A model generated the notes under the pieces. The model was not told the DNA's origin, ran no database searches, and worked only from the letters and a program-made list of their open reading frames with translations. Shown here in pieces: positions 1 to 5,437 of a stretch of DNA of 5,437 nucleotides. The stretch is from Candidatus Zixiibacteriota bacterium (GTDB lineage: Bacteria; Zixibacteria; MSB-5A5; JAUVRN01): the NCBI GenBank assembly GCA_030597645.1, contig JAUVRN010000162.1:1-5437 (forward strand), in the 5' to 3' direction. Every line of letters starts with the position of its first letter. Position 1 is the stretch's first letter. The position numbers and the translations under genes were made by a program.

Positions 1-527
1 ATACCTCGACGCTCTGCTGCCTGCTGCTCTTGCTCTGCCTGGTGCTTGAGGGCCACGTGCATCTCACACTGGCACCCTCGGCTCATGCCAGGGCCGTGGA
101 CACCCGGCCCGATTCGAAGCCGGACACGACGGATACGACAACCAAGACCACCGAGAGCCCAAAGAAGCCTGCCGGCCACAAAGCCCAGGCGACCGCGGGA
201 TCGAGCATCCCCGTCACGGTTACGGTTGTCAATCTCACTACCGGCGACGAGCCGGTGCTGCCTAATTCGTTCTTCCTGGACCAGAACTACCCCAATCCGT
301 TCAACGCCGCCACCGTGATTGCCTACGGGGTACCCGAGGCTGCGCATGTGCGCATCGAAGTGTTCAACGTCCTCGCCCAGCGGGTCGCCACGCTGGCGAA
401 CAGCGTGCACGCGCCCGGGCGCTACGAGGCGACCTGGGATCCCAGGGGGCTCGCCTCGGGAGTCTATTTCTACCGCATGATCGCCGGCTCCTTTCGTCGC
501 ACCCGGCACATGATCCAGCTTAAGTAA
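1..527 (+). CDS. Small exported protein with C-terminal FlgD-like/type IX sorting-type domain (5' partial)
   Basis: The reading frame is open from the window edge to a TAA at 525-527. The first codons (from nt 3) encode a very hydrophobic run (TLCCLLLLLCLVL) followed by SAHA, which looks like a signal-peptide core and an AxA cleavage site near nt 89. The true start is therefore probably just upstream; a TTG at nt 30 is possible but would leave no basic N-region. A hydrophilic linker rich in Asp, Thr, Lys and Pro follows (about nt 90-200), then a beta-rich C-terminal domain (about nt 258-524). That domain carries NYPNPFN (nt 285-305), an internal VFNVLAQRVATL strand and a terminal SGVYFYRM segment. 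This pattern is typical of FlgD_ig / Por secretion-tail domains, which in FCB-type bacteria target large proteins for export and surface attachment. No catalytic domain is visible in the window, so the gene may encode little more than a signal peptide plus tail, or the end of a longer protein. The tail call is strong; the function is unknown. Confidence 0.8.
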   Translation, partial: TSTLCCLLLLLCLVLEGHVHLTLAPSAHARAVDTRPDSKPDTTDTTTKTTESPKKPAGHKAQATAGSSIPVTVTVVNLTTGDEPVLPNSFFLDQNYPNPFNAATVIAYGVPEAAHVRIEVFNVLAQRVATLANSVHAPGRYEATWDPRGLASGVYFYRMIAGSFRRTRHMIQLK

Positions 528-567
528 CCCAAACACCTCTGCAGATCGTATCTGGACAGTTCGCGCA

Positions 568-795
568 TTAGGGCGCATCATCCGGCGTGACCTGGGGCGC
601 ATCATCCGGCGTGATCTGGCTGGTCCTTTGGACCTCGGGACGGGTCTTGAGAAATCCCTTGAACCGCTTGATGGTTGCGTTGTATCTCGATGTCGAGCCT
701 GAAGCGTGATTGCTCCGCAATAACTCAAGGAATAGGTCAAAGAAAATGCCCGCCGAGACGTCTTCCTGCCCAAGTCCCCATGTGCGGTGTATCAA
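568..795 (-). CDS. Possible small hypothetical protein, 75 codons (uncertain)
   Basis: This minus-strand ORF fills most of the gap before serA and is divergent from it. It would start at TTG (793-795), with a GGTGA at 808-812 about 12 nt upstream as a weak ribosome binding site, and it ends at TAA (568-570). By hand count its GC by codon position is about 55%, 47% and 68% for positions 1, 2 and 3. That order is the one expected of real genes in a GC-rich genome, which is the main reason to list it. The product has a hydrophobic patch (GIFFDLFLELL), a basic middle (around IKRFKGFLK) and a C-terminal TPDDAP repeat created by the 24-bp duplication. I recognise no family. Against it are the TTG start, the short length and the lack of any motif, so it may be a chance ORF or a gene remnant. 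Confidence 0.2.
   Translation of the reverse strand: MIHRTWGLGQEDVSAGIFFDLFLELLRSNHASGSTSRYNATIKRFKGFLKTRPEVQRTSQITPDDAPQVTPDDAP
571..618. repeat. 24-bp direct tandem duplication, two copies
   Basis: Copy 1 is 571-594 and copy 2 is 595-618, directly abutting. Each begins GGGCGCATCATCCGG, and they differ at a single base (C592 against T616). The unit is a multiple of three and, read on the minus strand, encodes an 8-residue repeat around TPDDAP at the end of the low-confidence ORF. Two copies only, with no spacers, so this is not a CRISPR array. It is probably a recent slippage or duplication event. Confidence 0.9.
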
Positions 796-845
796 CGTAA
801 CCGTATGTCACCTAAGACCATACAGGGACACAAGATAACACCGTC

Positions 846-2438
846 ATGAAGGTACTCATTACCGACCCGCTCGGTGCCGACGGCGTTCGTCTGCTCAAGA
901 AACAGGCCGGATACGAAGTCGTCGAGGCTCCCGGACTGTCCAAGAAGGAGCTGCTGGCGCGGATCGGTCGTTTTGACGCGCTGATCGTGCGATCCGGCAC
1001 CCGGGCCGATCGCGACGTGATCGCGCAGGGCAAGAATCTCCTCGTTATCGCCCGCGCCGGTGTGGGCACCGACAACATCGATATCGATGCCGCCAGCCAG
1101 CGCGGAATCGTCGTGACCAATACCCCCGATGCCAACACGCTGGCGGCGGCGGAGCACACCATGGCCCTGCTCCTCGCCGTGTGCCGCAACGTGCCGCAGG
1201 CGGATCGCGCCGTCAAGGCGGGGGAGTGGAGTCGCAGCCGTTTCATGGGCCGGCAACTGTATGGCAAGACGCTGGGCATTGTCGGTCTCGGTCGCATCGG
1301 CGTGCAGGTGGCGCACCGTGCCCGAGCCTTCGAAATGAAGGTCGTGGCATACGATCCCTACGTCCCCGACGAGCGCGCTCGGGAGCTCGGCATTGGACTC
1401 GTTACCCTGCCGCAGCTTCTCAAGACCGCTGACTTCGTGACGCTGCATGTGCCCACCACCGATGCCACCCGCGGTCTGATGTCGGAGGACAACCTGAACC
1501 GGATGAAACGCGGAAGCTGTCTCATCAATTGTGCGCGGGGAGATCTGGTCGACGAGGCGGCGCTCGCGAAGGTGCTCAAGGCAGGACGCCTGGCCGGGGC
1601 GGCACTGGATGTATTTCAGTCCGAACCGCCCACCGGGAGCCCTCTTCTGGACCTGGACAACGTGGTCCTGACGCCGCACCTGGCGGCGAGCACGGCCGAC
1701 GCCCAGGCGCAGGTGTCGCTGCAGATCGCACGCCAGGTGATCGGCGTGCTGTCGGGCGACGTGTATGAAAACGTCCTCAACATGCCGTTCACCGGACCGT
1801 TCGCCGAGATGCAACCGTACCTGACGCTCTCGGCCCGCGTCGGTTCGCTCTCGGCCCAGATCCTCGGTGATCGTTTCACTCGCATGGAGTGGGACTACGA
1901 AGGAGGGCCGCCGGAGTATGCCAGCGCCGTCATCACGGCTCTGCTGCGCGGCGTTCTGGAGCCCGTCTTCGGGCACGAAGTCAACTACGTCAACGCACAG
2001 AGACTGGCGGCCGACCGACGCCTCAAGGTCTCGCGTGTGGAGGGCCTGGCCGCCCCCGGCGACCACAATGCGCTCTCCACGATTTCTTGCCGGCTGGTGG
2101 CGGGCCGCAAGTCGAGGCTGGTGGTCGGCGCGCTGGTGGCCCGCGAGTGGCTTCGGATCGTGCAGATCGACGGGTTCCGGCTGGAGGCCGATCCATCGGG
2201 CGATTTGCTCTTTACGGTGAGCCGCGACGTGCCCGGCGTGATCGGCAAGATCGGCACGATGCTCGGCAAGGCCGGCGTCAACGTCGGCGAGTGGCGCCTC
2301 GGACGCGACAAGTCGCGCAAGAAGGCCGTGACGATCATCAACCTGGATGCTCCCCTGCCGCCGCGCACCCTGGCCGCGCTGCGTCGACTGGGCCCGATCA
2401 CCGAAGCCTACCCCGTGCGGCTGGAACGCGATGAATAG
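846..2438 (+). CDS. serA: D-3-phosphoglycerate dehydrogenase, long form with ACT domain
   Basis: SerA oxidises 3-phosphoglycerate to 3-phosphohydroxypyruvate with NAD+, the first step of serine synthesis in the cytoplasm. The 530-residue product is the usual length of the long (type 1) enzyme, as in mycobacteria. The split substrate domain is about 1-97 and 283-316. The NAD domain between them has GLGRIG at 147-152 and D170 at the end of the second strand (NAD preference). The catalytic set of the D-2-hydroxyacid dehydrogenase family is present: R231 (in NCARGDLVDE), E260 (DVFQSEPP) and H278 (LTPHLAAST). Residues about 317-448 match the ASB/intervening domain (EPVFGHEVNYVNA). Residues about 454-525 form an ACT domain with DVPGVIGKIG and N479, so serine feedback control is likely. 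The ATG at 846 gives the expected N-terminus (MKVLITDPLG). No good Shine-Dalgarno is seen; AGGGA at 824-828 is 17 nt away. No serine-pathway partner gene lies nearby in the window. Confidence 0.96.
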   Translation: MKVLITDPLGADGVRLLKKQAGYEVVEAPGLSKKELLARIGRFDALIVRSGTRADRDVIAQGKNLLVIARAGVGTDNIDIDAASQRGIVVTNTPDANTLAAAEHTMALLLAVCRNVPQADRAVKAGEWSRSRFMGRQLYGKTLGIVGLGRIGVQVAHRARAFEMKVVAYDPYVPDERARELGIGLVTLPQLLKTADFVTLHVPTTDATRGLMSEDNLNRMKRGSCLINCARGDLVDEAALAKVLKAGRLAGAALDVFQSEPPTGSPLLDLDNVVLTPHLAASTADAQAQVSLQIARQVIGVLSGDVYENVLNMPFTGPFAEMQPYLTLSARVGSLSAQILGDRFTRMEWDYEGGPPEYASAVITALLRGVLEPVFGHEVNYVNAQRLAADRRLKVSRVEGLAAPGDHNALSTISCRLVAGRKSRLVVGALVAREWLRIVQIDGFRLEADPSGDLLFTVSRDVPGVIGKIGTMLGKAGVNVGEWRLGRDKSRKKAVTIINLDAPLPPRTLAALRRLGPITEAYPVRLERDE

Positions 2439-2529
2439 CGGCCACGGACCGGCCGATACCAGAATAGAAGAGGGGTCTTGAATCCACTTCTAGGAAGCGT
2501 GTGTGCACGCATGAGGGAGCTGGCATAAG
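2439..2529. other. Gap between serA and rfbA with small hairpins
   Basis: This 91-bp gap starts directly after the serA stop. CGGCC (2439-2443) can pair with GGCCG (2451-2455) across a 7-nt loop, but no T-run follows, so it is at most a weak terminator. CTTC/GAAG arms lie at 2487-2497. A perfect 5-bp stem GCGTG/CACGC with a TGTG loop lies at 2497-2510, just ahead of the rfbA ribosome binding site. I could not assign a promoter. Either rfb is read through from serA or a promoter in this gap does not resemble the sigma-70 consensus. Confidence 0.45.
2513..2519 (+). promoter_or_regulatory. Ribosome binding site of rfbA
   Basis: GAGGGAG is a strong purine-rich Shine-Dalgarno match. It ends 10 nt before the ATG at 2530 and supports that start. 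It is the clearest such site in the window; the other genes rely on weak sites or on overlap with the gene before. Confidence 0.75.
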
Positions 2530-3279
2530 ATGAAGGGAATCGTTCTCGCAGGCGGACTGGGCAAGCGGCTGGCACCGCTGACCACCATCACCAACAAACA
2601 CCTGCTGCCGGTATACGACCGGCCCATGATCTACCACCCCATCGAGACACTGCACCGGGCAGGTATCAAGGATATCCTGGTGGTCGTCGGCCCCGACAAC
2701 GCCGGTGACTTCATGCGCCTGTTGGGAAACGGAACGCAGTTCGGGCTGCGTCGTCTGGACTACGCCTATCAGGAAAAGGAACTGGGCATCGCGCACGCCA
2801 TCGGCCTGGCTGAGCCCTGGGTGGACGGGGAAAAGATGTGTGTCTTCCTGGGGGACAACATTCTGGAGAAGGGCATCAACCGCGAGGTCTCGCTGTTTCG
2901 CAGGCAGAAGCGCGGCGCGCATATCCTGCTCAAAGAGGTGCCCCACGCCAAGAACTACGGCGTGGCCGAAATGGCCGGCGTGAATATCAAGAAGATCGTC
3001 GAAAAGCCCAAGCGCCCCCGGTCATCATACGCGGTGGTAGGGGTGTACTTCTATGACCGCAGTGTATTCCGGATCATCAAGGGTCTCAAGCCGTCGCGAC
3101 GCGGCGAGCTGGAAGTCACCGACGTCAACAACGCGTATATCAAGAAGCGTCAACTCGCCTACAGCATCATCGACGGTTTCTGGGCCGACTGCGGTGCGTC
3201 CATCGACGCGTACCTCAGCGCCCAGAATCTCATGGCGCGTGCCCACGAACTGCAGCGCGTGCGCAGGCGGAGACGGTGA
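2530..3279 (+). CDS. rfbA: Glucose-1-phosphate thymidylyltransferase, short form
   Basis: RfbA/RmlA joins dTTP and glucose-1-phosphate to give dTDP-glucose and pyrophosphate, opening the dTDP-rhamnose pathway. The N-terminal nucleotide-binding motif is GGLGKRLAPLT (8-18), followed by NKHLLPVYDRPMIYHPIETL (22-41), which is very close to the RmlA signature. LGDN at 107-110 supplies the metal-binding D109, VEKP at 157-160 the sugar-binding segment, and GELEVTD at 192-198 and WADCG at 218-222 the later active-site pieces, with D220 as the probable second metal ligand. At 249 residues it is about 40 shorter than classical RmlA (about 290). It lacks the C-terminal helical part that forms the allosteric site, as in the known short RmlA-like proteins. 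The tail is strongly basic (RVRRRRR). The stop overlaps the rfbC start by 4 bp. Substrate choice (dTTP, glucose-1-phosphate) is inferred from motifs and operon; another sugar nucleotidyltransferase specificity is possible. Confidence 0.87.
   Translation: MKGIVLAGGLGKRLAPLTTITNKHLLPVYDRPMIYHPIETLHRAGIKDILVVVGPDNAGDFMRLLGNGTQFGLRRLDYAYQEKELGIAHAIGLAEPWVDGEKMCVFLGDNILEKGINREVSLFRRQKRGAHILLKEVPHAKNYGVAEMAGVNIKKIVEKPKRPRSSYAVVGVYFYDRSVFRIIKGLKPSRRGELEVTDVNNAYIKKRQLAYSIIDGFWADCGASIDAYLSAQNLMARAHELQRVRRRRR
3265..3279 (+). promoter_or_regulatory. Translational coupling site, rfbA stop / rfbC start
   Basis: The rfbC start GTG (3276-3278) overlaps the rfbA stop TGA (3277-3279) in a GTGA. A purine-rich AGGCGGAG at 3265-3272 lies just ahead of it. 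AGG at 3265-3267 is 8 nt from the start, a usable spacing, while GGAG at 3269-3272 is only 3 nt away. These same bases encode the Arg-rich end of RfbA. The layout implies that ribosomes finishing rfbA start rfbC. Confidence 0.6.
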
Positions 3280-3731
3280 TCGAGGGCGTTCGTACCAAGG
3301 AACTCGTATGTCGTCCCGACGAGCGCGGACGGTTGTGGGAGATCCTGCGGGCGGACGACGACATCTTCCAGCAATTCGGCCAGGTGTATGTCACCACGGC
3401 CTATCCCGGCATCGTGAAGGCCTGGCACGCACACGAGCACCAGACCGATTTTTTCACCGTCCTATCCGGTATGGCCAAGTTCGTGCTGTACGACATGCGG
3501 GTGGATTCGGCGACACAAGGTCAGGTCCAGGAATTTTTCCTCGGACGTGACCACCTGAAGCTGATCACTATCCCGCCGGGCGTGTATCACGGGTTCAAGT
3601 GCATAGGCGATCGCGAGGTGGTGGCACTCAACTGCCCTACCCGGCCCTACGATCACGACCGGCCCGATGAACTGCGCCTGCCGCCCGACTCCGACAAGAT
3701 TCCCTACGACTGGTCCCTGAACCACAAATGA
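3276..3731 (+). CDS. rfbC: RmlC-like cupin, putative dTDP-4-dehydrorhamnose 3,5-epimerase (short form)
   Basis: The 151-residue product is a short member of the RmlC/dTDP-sugar isomerase cupin family; classical RmlC is about 180-190. Family marks are DERGRLWEI (15-23), GIVKAWHAH (45-53), a beta segment ending FVLYDMR (69-75), IPPGVYHGF (99-107) and a C-terminal IPYDW (142-146). By position in a putative rhamnose operon it should epimerise dTDP-4-keto-6-deoxyglucose at C3 and C5. Aligned by eye to Salmonella RmlC, the base His63 corresponds to H51. However, Lys73 falls on D58, Tyr133 on L118, and the Asp170 region is beyond the end of this protein. The short form is therefore assigned by family and context, and the chemistry could differ (for example another ketoisomerase or epimerase). 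The GTG start gives the N-terminus MIEGV and a 4-bp overlap with rfbA. Its own stop overlaps the rfbB ATG by 4 bp (ATGA, 3728-3731). Confidence 0.75.
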   Translation: MIEGVRTKELVCRPDERGRLWEILRADDDIFQQFGQVYVTTAYPGIVKAWHAHEHQTDFFTVLSGMAKFVLYDMRVDSATQGQVQEFFLGRDHLKLITIPPGVYHGFKCIGDREVVALNCPTRPYDHDRPDELRLPPDSDKIPYDWSLNHK

Positions 3732-4708
3732 GGCGCCTCCTCGTCACCGGGGGCTGCGGATTCATGGGCGGCGCGTATGTACGTCATCGCCTCGACGAGA
3801 CGTCCGACATCCGGCTGGTCAACTTTGACGCGCTGACCTATGCGGCACAGCCGGAGCGGCTAACTGATTTGAGTGGGGACTCCCGCTACACGTTTGTCCG
3901 GGGAGACCTGTCCGATCCGGAGGCGGTGCGCGCGCTGTTCACCACGCACGGCCCGTTTGACTCTGTGGTACACTTTGCCGCCGAAACCCACGTCGATCGC
4001 AGCCTCAAAGACGCGATGCCCTTTATCCGCAGCAACGTGATCGGAACCCAGGTGTTGCTCGACGCGTTCCGGGCACAGACCTACGGCAAGCTCATCCACA
4101 TCTCTACCGACGAAGTCTATGGCCCGGTGGCCGTCGGTACGTATCTCAAAGAAGACGCACCGCTCAGGCCGCGAAATCCCTACGCAGCCACCAAGGCGGC
4201 GGCCGACCATCTGGTGCAGGCGGCCATGCGCTCCTTTGGCATCGACGCCTGTATCGTGAGATCGGTCAACGTGTACGGCCCCGGCCAGTATCCGGAAAAG
4301 CTCATACCGCTCGCCGTCACGACACTCCTCCATGGCGGCAAGATCCCCCTGTACGGCGACGGCCTCCAGGTGCGTGACTGGCTTTTCGTAGACGACTACG
4401 TGCGCGGTGTCTGCACGATCGAAGAGCAGGGGAAACCCGGCGACATCTACCATCTATCCGCCCGCGACGAGCGGCCCAACCGTGAAGTGGCCGAGGCGAT
4501 CTGCGCCCTCTGCGAAGTACCTGTGGCAGACGGCATTGAGCTGGTGGACGATCGCCCGGGTCACGATCGTCGCTACGGCCTCGATTCATCCGCCGTCCGC
4601 GCACTTGGCTGGGAGCCTGTGACGGACTTCGGATCCGGTCTGCGAAACACCGTCGAATACTTCAGGGCGCATCCACGCAAGCCCGCTTCCGCGACCGCCG
4701 ACCGGTAG
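3728..4708 (+). CDS. rfbB: dTDP-glucose 4,6-dehydratase
   Basis: RfbB/RmlB is an extended short-chain dehydrogenase that uses bound NAD+ to convert dTDP-glucose to dTDP-4-keto-6-deoxyglucose. The 326-residue product is close to the family length. The dinucleotide motif is TGGCGFMG (7-14). VHFAAETHVDRSL (81-93) is a hallmark of RmlB. The catalytic segment HISTDEVYG (124-132) gives T127, D128 and E129, matching the Thr-Asp-Glu dehydration residues. Y152 and K156 form the YxxxK pair in NPYAATKAA. The substrate-binding parts include VYGPGQYPEKLIP (182-194), RDWLFVDDY (216-224) and DRPGHDRRYGLD (275-286). Both the Asp-Glu pair and the last motif favour a 4,6-dehydratase over an epimerase. The second residue of the usual NNYGP is Val here (NVYGP). 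There is no Shine-Dalgarno sequence; initiation is probably coupled to rfbC through the ATGA overlap. The C-terminal dozen residues are a low-conservation tail. Confidence 0.94.
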   Translation: MRRLLVTGGCGFMGGAYVRHRLDETSDIRLVNFDALTYAAQPERLTDLSGDSRYTFVRGDLSDPEAVRALFTTHGPFDSVVHFAAETHVDRSLKDAMPFIRSNVIGTQVLLDAFRAQTYGKLIHISTDEVYGPVAVGTYLKEDAPLRPRNPYAATKAAADHLVQAAMRSFGIDACIVRSVNVYGPGQYPEKLIPLAVTTLLHGGKIPLYGDGLQVRDWLFVDDYVRGVCTIEEQGKPGDIYHLSARDERPNREVAEAICALCEVPVADGIELVDDRPGHDRRYGLDSSAVRALGWEPVTDFGSGLRNTVEYFRAHPRKPASATADR

Positions 4709-4725
4709 TCATCGTTGCAGATCCG

Positions 4726-5437
4726 ATGAAGACAGTCCTACTCGGCTCCACCGGCAAGCTGGGATCGGCGTGGCGACGGCTTGGTCAGGATCGGGATGAT
4801 CTCGACATCACGGACGGGCCGGGCCGTGAGCAGGTTGATCTTGCGGTGCCCGGCGCGCTCGAGTTTCTGCCGCAGCACCTGGGAGGCACGGGCTCGGAGC
4901 TCATCATCCATGCGGCGGCGTGGACCGATGTGGATGGCTGTGAGAGGGACGCCGACACCGCGAGGCGCGTGAACACGGATTCCGTAGCCGCCATCGCGGA
5001 TACGTGCAAACGGAATGGCACGGGCCTGTTGTTCTACTCCACGGCTTACGTTTTCGATGGCACCGGTCCCAGGGGGGCAGAGGACGATACGCGACCTTTG
5101 AACGTGTACGGCCGGACCAAAACCGATGCCGAAGAGATCATCCGTTCGGCCGACATACCCTATCTCATCGTGCGCATCAACGTGCCGCTGGCACCGCCGG
5201 CGCACGGGAATAGCTTCTACTCGTTTCTGCTGGAGCATCTCTCGTCCGGTACGCCGGTCAGGATCGTCACCGACCAGTGGAACAACCCGCTCGACACCGG
5301 TCGAATCGTGCGCTGGTCGTGGGAGGCGTGGCAGAACGGTGTGCGCGGGACGCTGCATCTGGGGGGCGGTACGTACGCCACTCGATACGACATCGCGCGC
5401 ATGGTGGCAGACTACGTGGGCGCCGATCACTCGCTGA
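4726..5437 (+). CDS. rfbD: dTDP-4-dehydrorhamnose reductase (3' partial)
   Basis: The frame is open from ATG 4726 to the window end, giving 237 residues of an expected 280-300, so the last quarter or less is missing. RfbD/RmlD reduces dTDP-4-keto-L-rhamnose to dTDP-L-rhamnose with NAD(P)H. The N-terminus has the RmlD-type glycine motif GSTGKLG (7-13). IIHAAAWTDVDGCE (60-73) matches the family IHAAAYTxVDxAE signature. YSTAYVFDG (104-112) and PLNVYGRTK (124-132) hold the Ser/Thr-Tyr-Lys set, T106, Y128 and K132, close to the Salmonella numbering. VTDQWNNPLDT (182-192) matches the substrate-side DQxxxPT region. The usual STDYVFDG reads STAYVFDG here. It lies 17 bp after rfbB, with no clear Shine-Dalgarno and no alternative in-frame start in the gap. 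The rfbD call is strong from motifs and context; the wider RmlD-like SDR family also includes other reductases. Confidence 0.88.
   Translation, partial: MKTVLLGSTGKLGSAWRRLGQDRDDLDITDGPGREQVDLAVPGALEFLPQHLGGTGSELIIHAAAWTDVDGCERDADTARRVNTDSVAAIADTCKRNGTGLLFYSTAYVFDGTGPRGAEDDTRPLNVYGRTKTDAEEIIRSADIPYLIVRINVPLAPPAHGNSFYSFLLEHLSSGTPVRIVTDQWNNPLDTGRIVRWSWEAWQNGVRGTLHLGGGTYATRYDIARMVADYVGADHSL

Larger units (their letters stand above)
528..845. other. Intergenic region upstream of serA
   Basis: This 318-bp stretch is visibly less GC-rich than the flanking genes. It contains the 24-bp tandem duplication at 571-618 and a weak minus-strand ORF, both listed separately. A short perfect inverted repeat, CTCGA-TG-TCGAG, lies at 686-697, and GTATG/CATAC arms lie at 803-807 and 819-823, just ahead of serA. 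I see no convincing terminator with a T-tract after the upstream gene. I also see no well-formed -35/-10 pair: TTGAAC at 659-664 with TATCTC at 683-688 is the best match and is poor. A serA promoter is expected here on context but cannot be placed. There is no tRNA-like or IS-end structure that I can recognise. Confidence 0.6.

Noticed and set aside
571..618. CRISPR array or IS terminal repeat
   Set aside because: There are only two directly abutting copies, with no spacers, no transposase and no inverted ends nearby.
659..688. Sigma-70 promoter TTGAAC-18-TATCTC for serA
   Set aside because: It matches only 4/6 and 3/6 of the consensus, is far from the start, and the organism's promoter consensus is unknown.
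792..2066. A 424-codon open frame on the minus strand, antisense to serA
   Set aside because: It is a GC-driven shadow of serA. The product has no recognisable domain and is rich in His, Arg and Gly, while the + strand gene has every family motif.
2439..2455. Rho-independent terminator after serA
   Set aside because: The CGGCC/GGCCG stem is only 5 bp, has a 7-nt loop and is not followed by a T-run.
2398..2946. A 182-codon minus-strand open frame across the serA-rfbA gap
   Set aside because: It overlaps the start of rfbA and its strong ribosome binding site. The product is compositionally odd and unrecognised.
3860..4453. A 197-codon minus-strand open frame
   Set aside because: It is a shadow of rfbB with no motif of its own.
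4738..5430. A 230-codon minus-strand open frame at the window end
   Set aside because: It lies opposite rfbD, whose + strand frame is open through the window edge and has clear RmlD motifs. The antisense product has no recognisable domain.

Overview
The window is ordinary-looking bacterial chromosome with high GC and dense coding, and every confident gene lies on the + strand. The first gene ends in a NYPNPFN-type C-terminal domain of the FlgD-like / type IX sorting-tail kind. Such domains are common in the FCB group and allied candidate phyla (for example Zixibacteria, Latescibacterota, Calditrichota, Ignavibacteria, KSB1). With the GC-rich codon use, this suggests a high-GC, Gram-negative, FCB-like lineage. 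That placement is inference; there is no rRNA or other phylogenetic marker here.

Layout. (1) 1-527: 3' part of a gene for a small exported protein: hydrophobic signal segment, Thr/Lys/Pro-rich linker, and a C-terminal sorting-type beta domain. (2) 528-845: a 318-bp gap of lower GC holding a perfect-phase 24-bp tandem duplication and a weak minus-strand 75-codon ORF. (3) 846-2438: serA, a full-length long-form D-3-phosphoglycerate dehydrogenase with a C-terminal ACT domain. (4) 2439-2529: a 91-bp gap with small hairpins and the ribosome binding site of the next gene. (5) 2530 to the window end: a tightly packed dTDP-sugar operon in the order rfbA-rfbC-rfbB-rfbD. Both rfbA/rfbC and rfbC/rfbB overlap by 4 bp, rfbB and rfbD are 17 bp apart, and rfbD runs off the window.

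How the genes work together. serA commits 3-phosphoglycerate to serine synthesis and has no obvious functional link to its neighbours. The four rfb genes match the dTDP-L-rhamnose pathway: glucose-1-phosphate is activated by RfbA, converted to the 4-keto-6-deoxy sugar by RfbB, epimerised by RfbC and reduced by RfbD. The product would feed cell-surface polysaccharide, O-antigen or protein glycosylation. RfbA and RfbC are short forms, and the RfbC-like cupin appears to lack several catalytic residues of classical RmlC, so its exact reaction is the least certain step.

No clearly new system is visible. The points most worth checking are the RfbC-like cupin active site, the minimal sorting-domain protein, and the repeat-bearing minus-strand ORF in the 528-845 gap.
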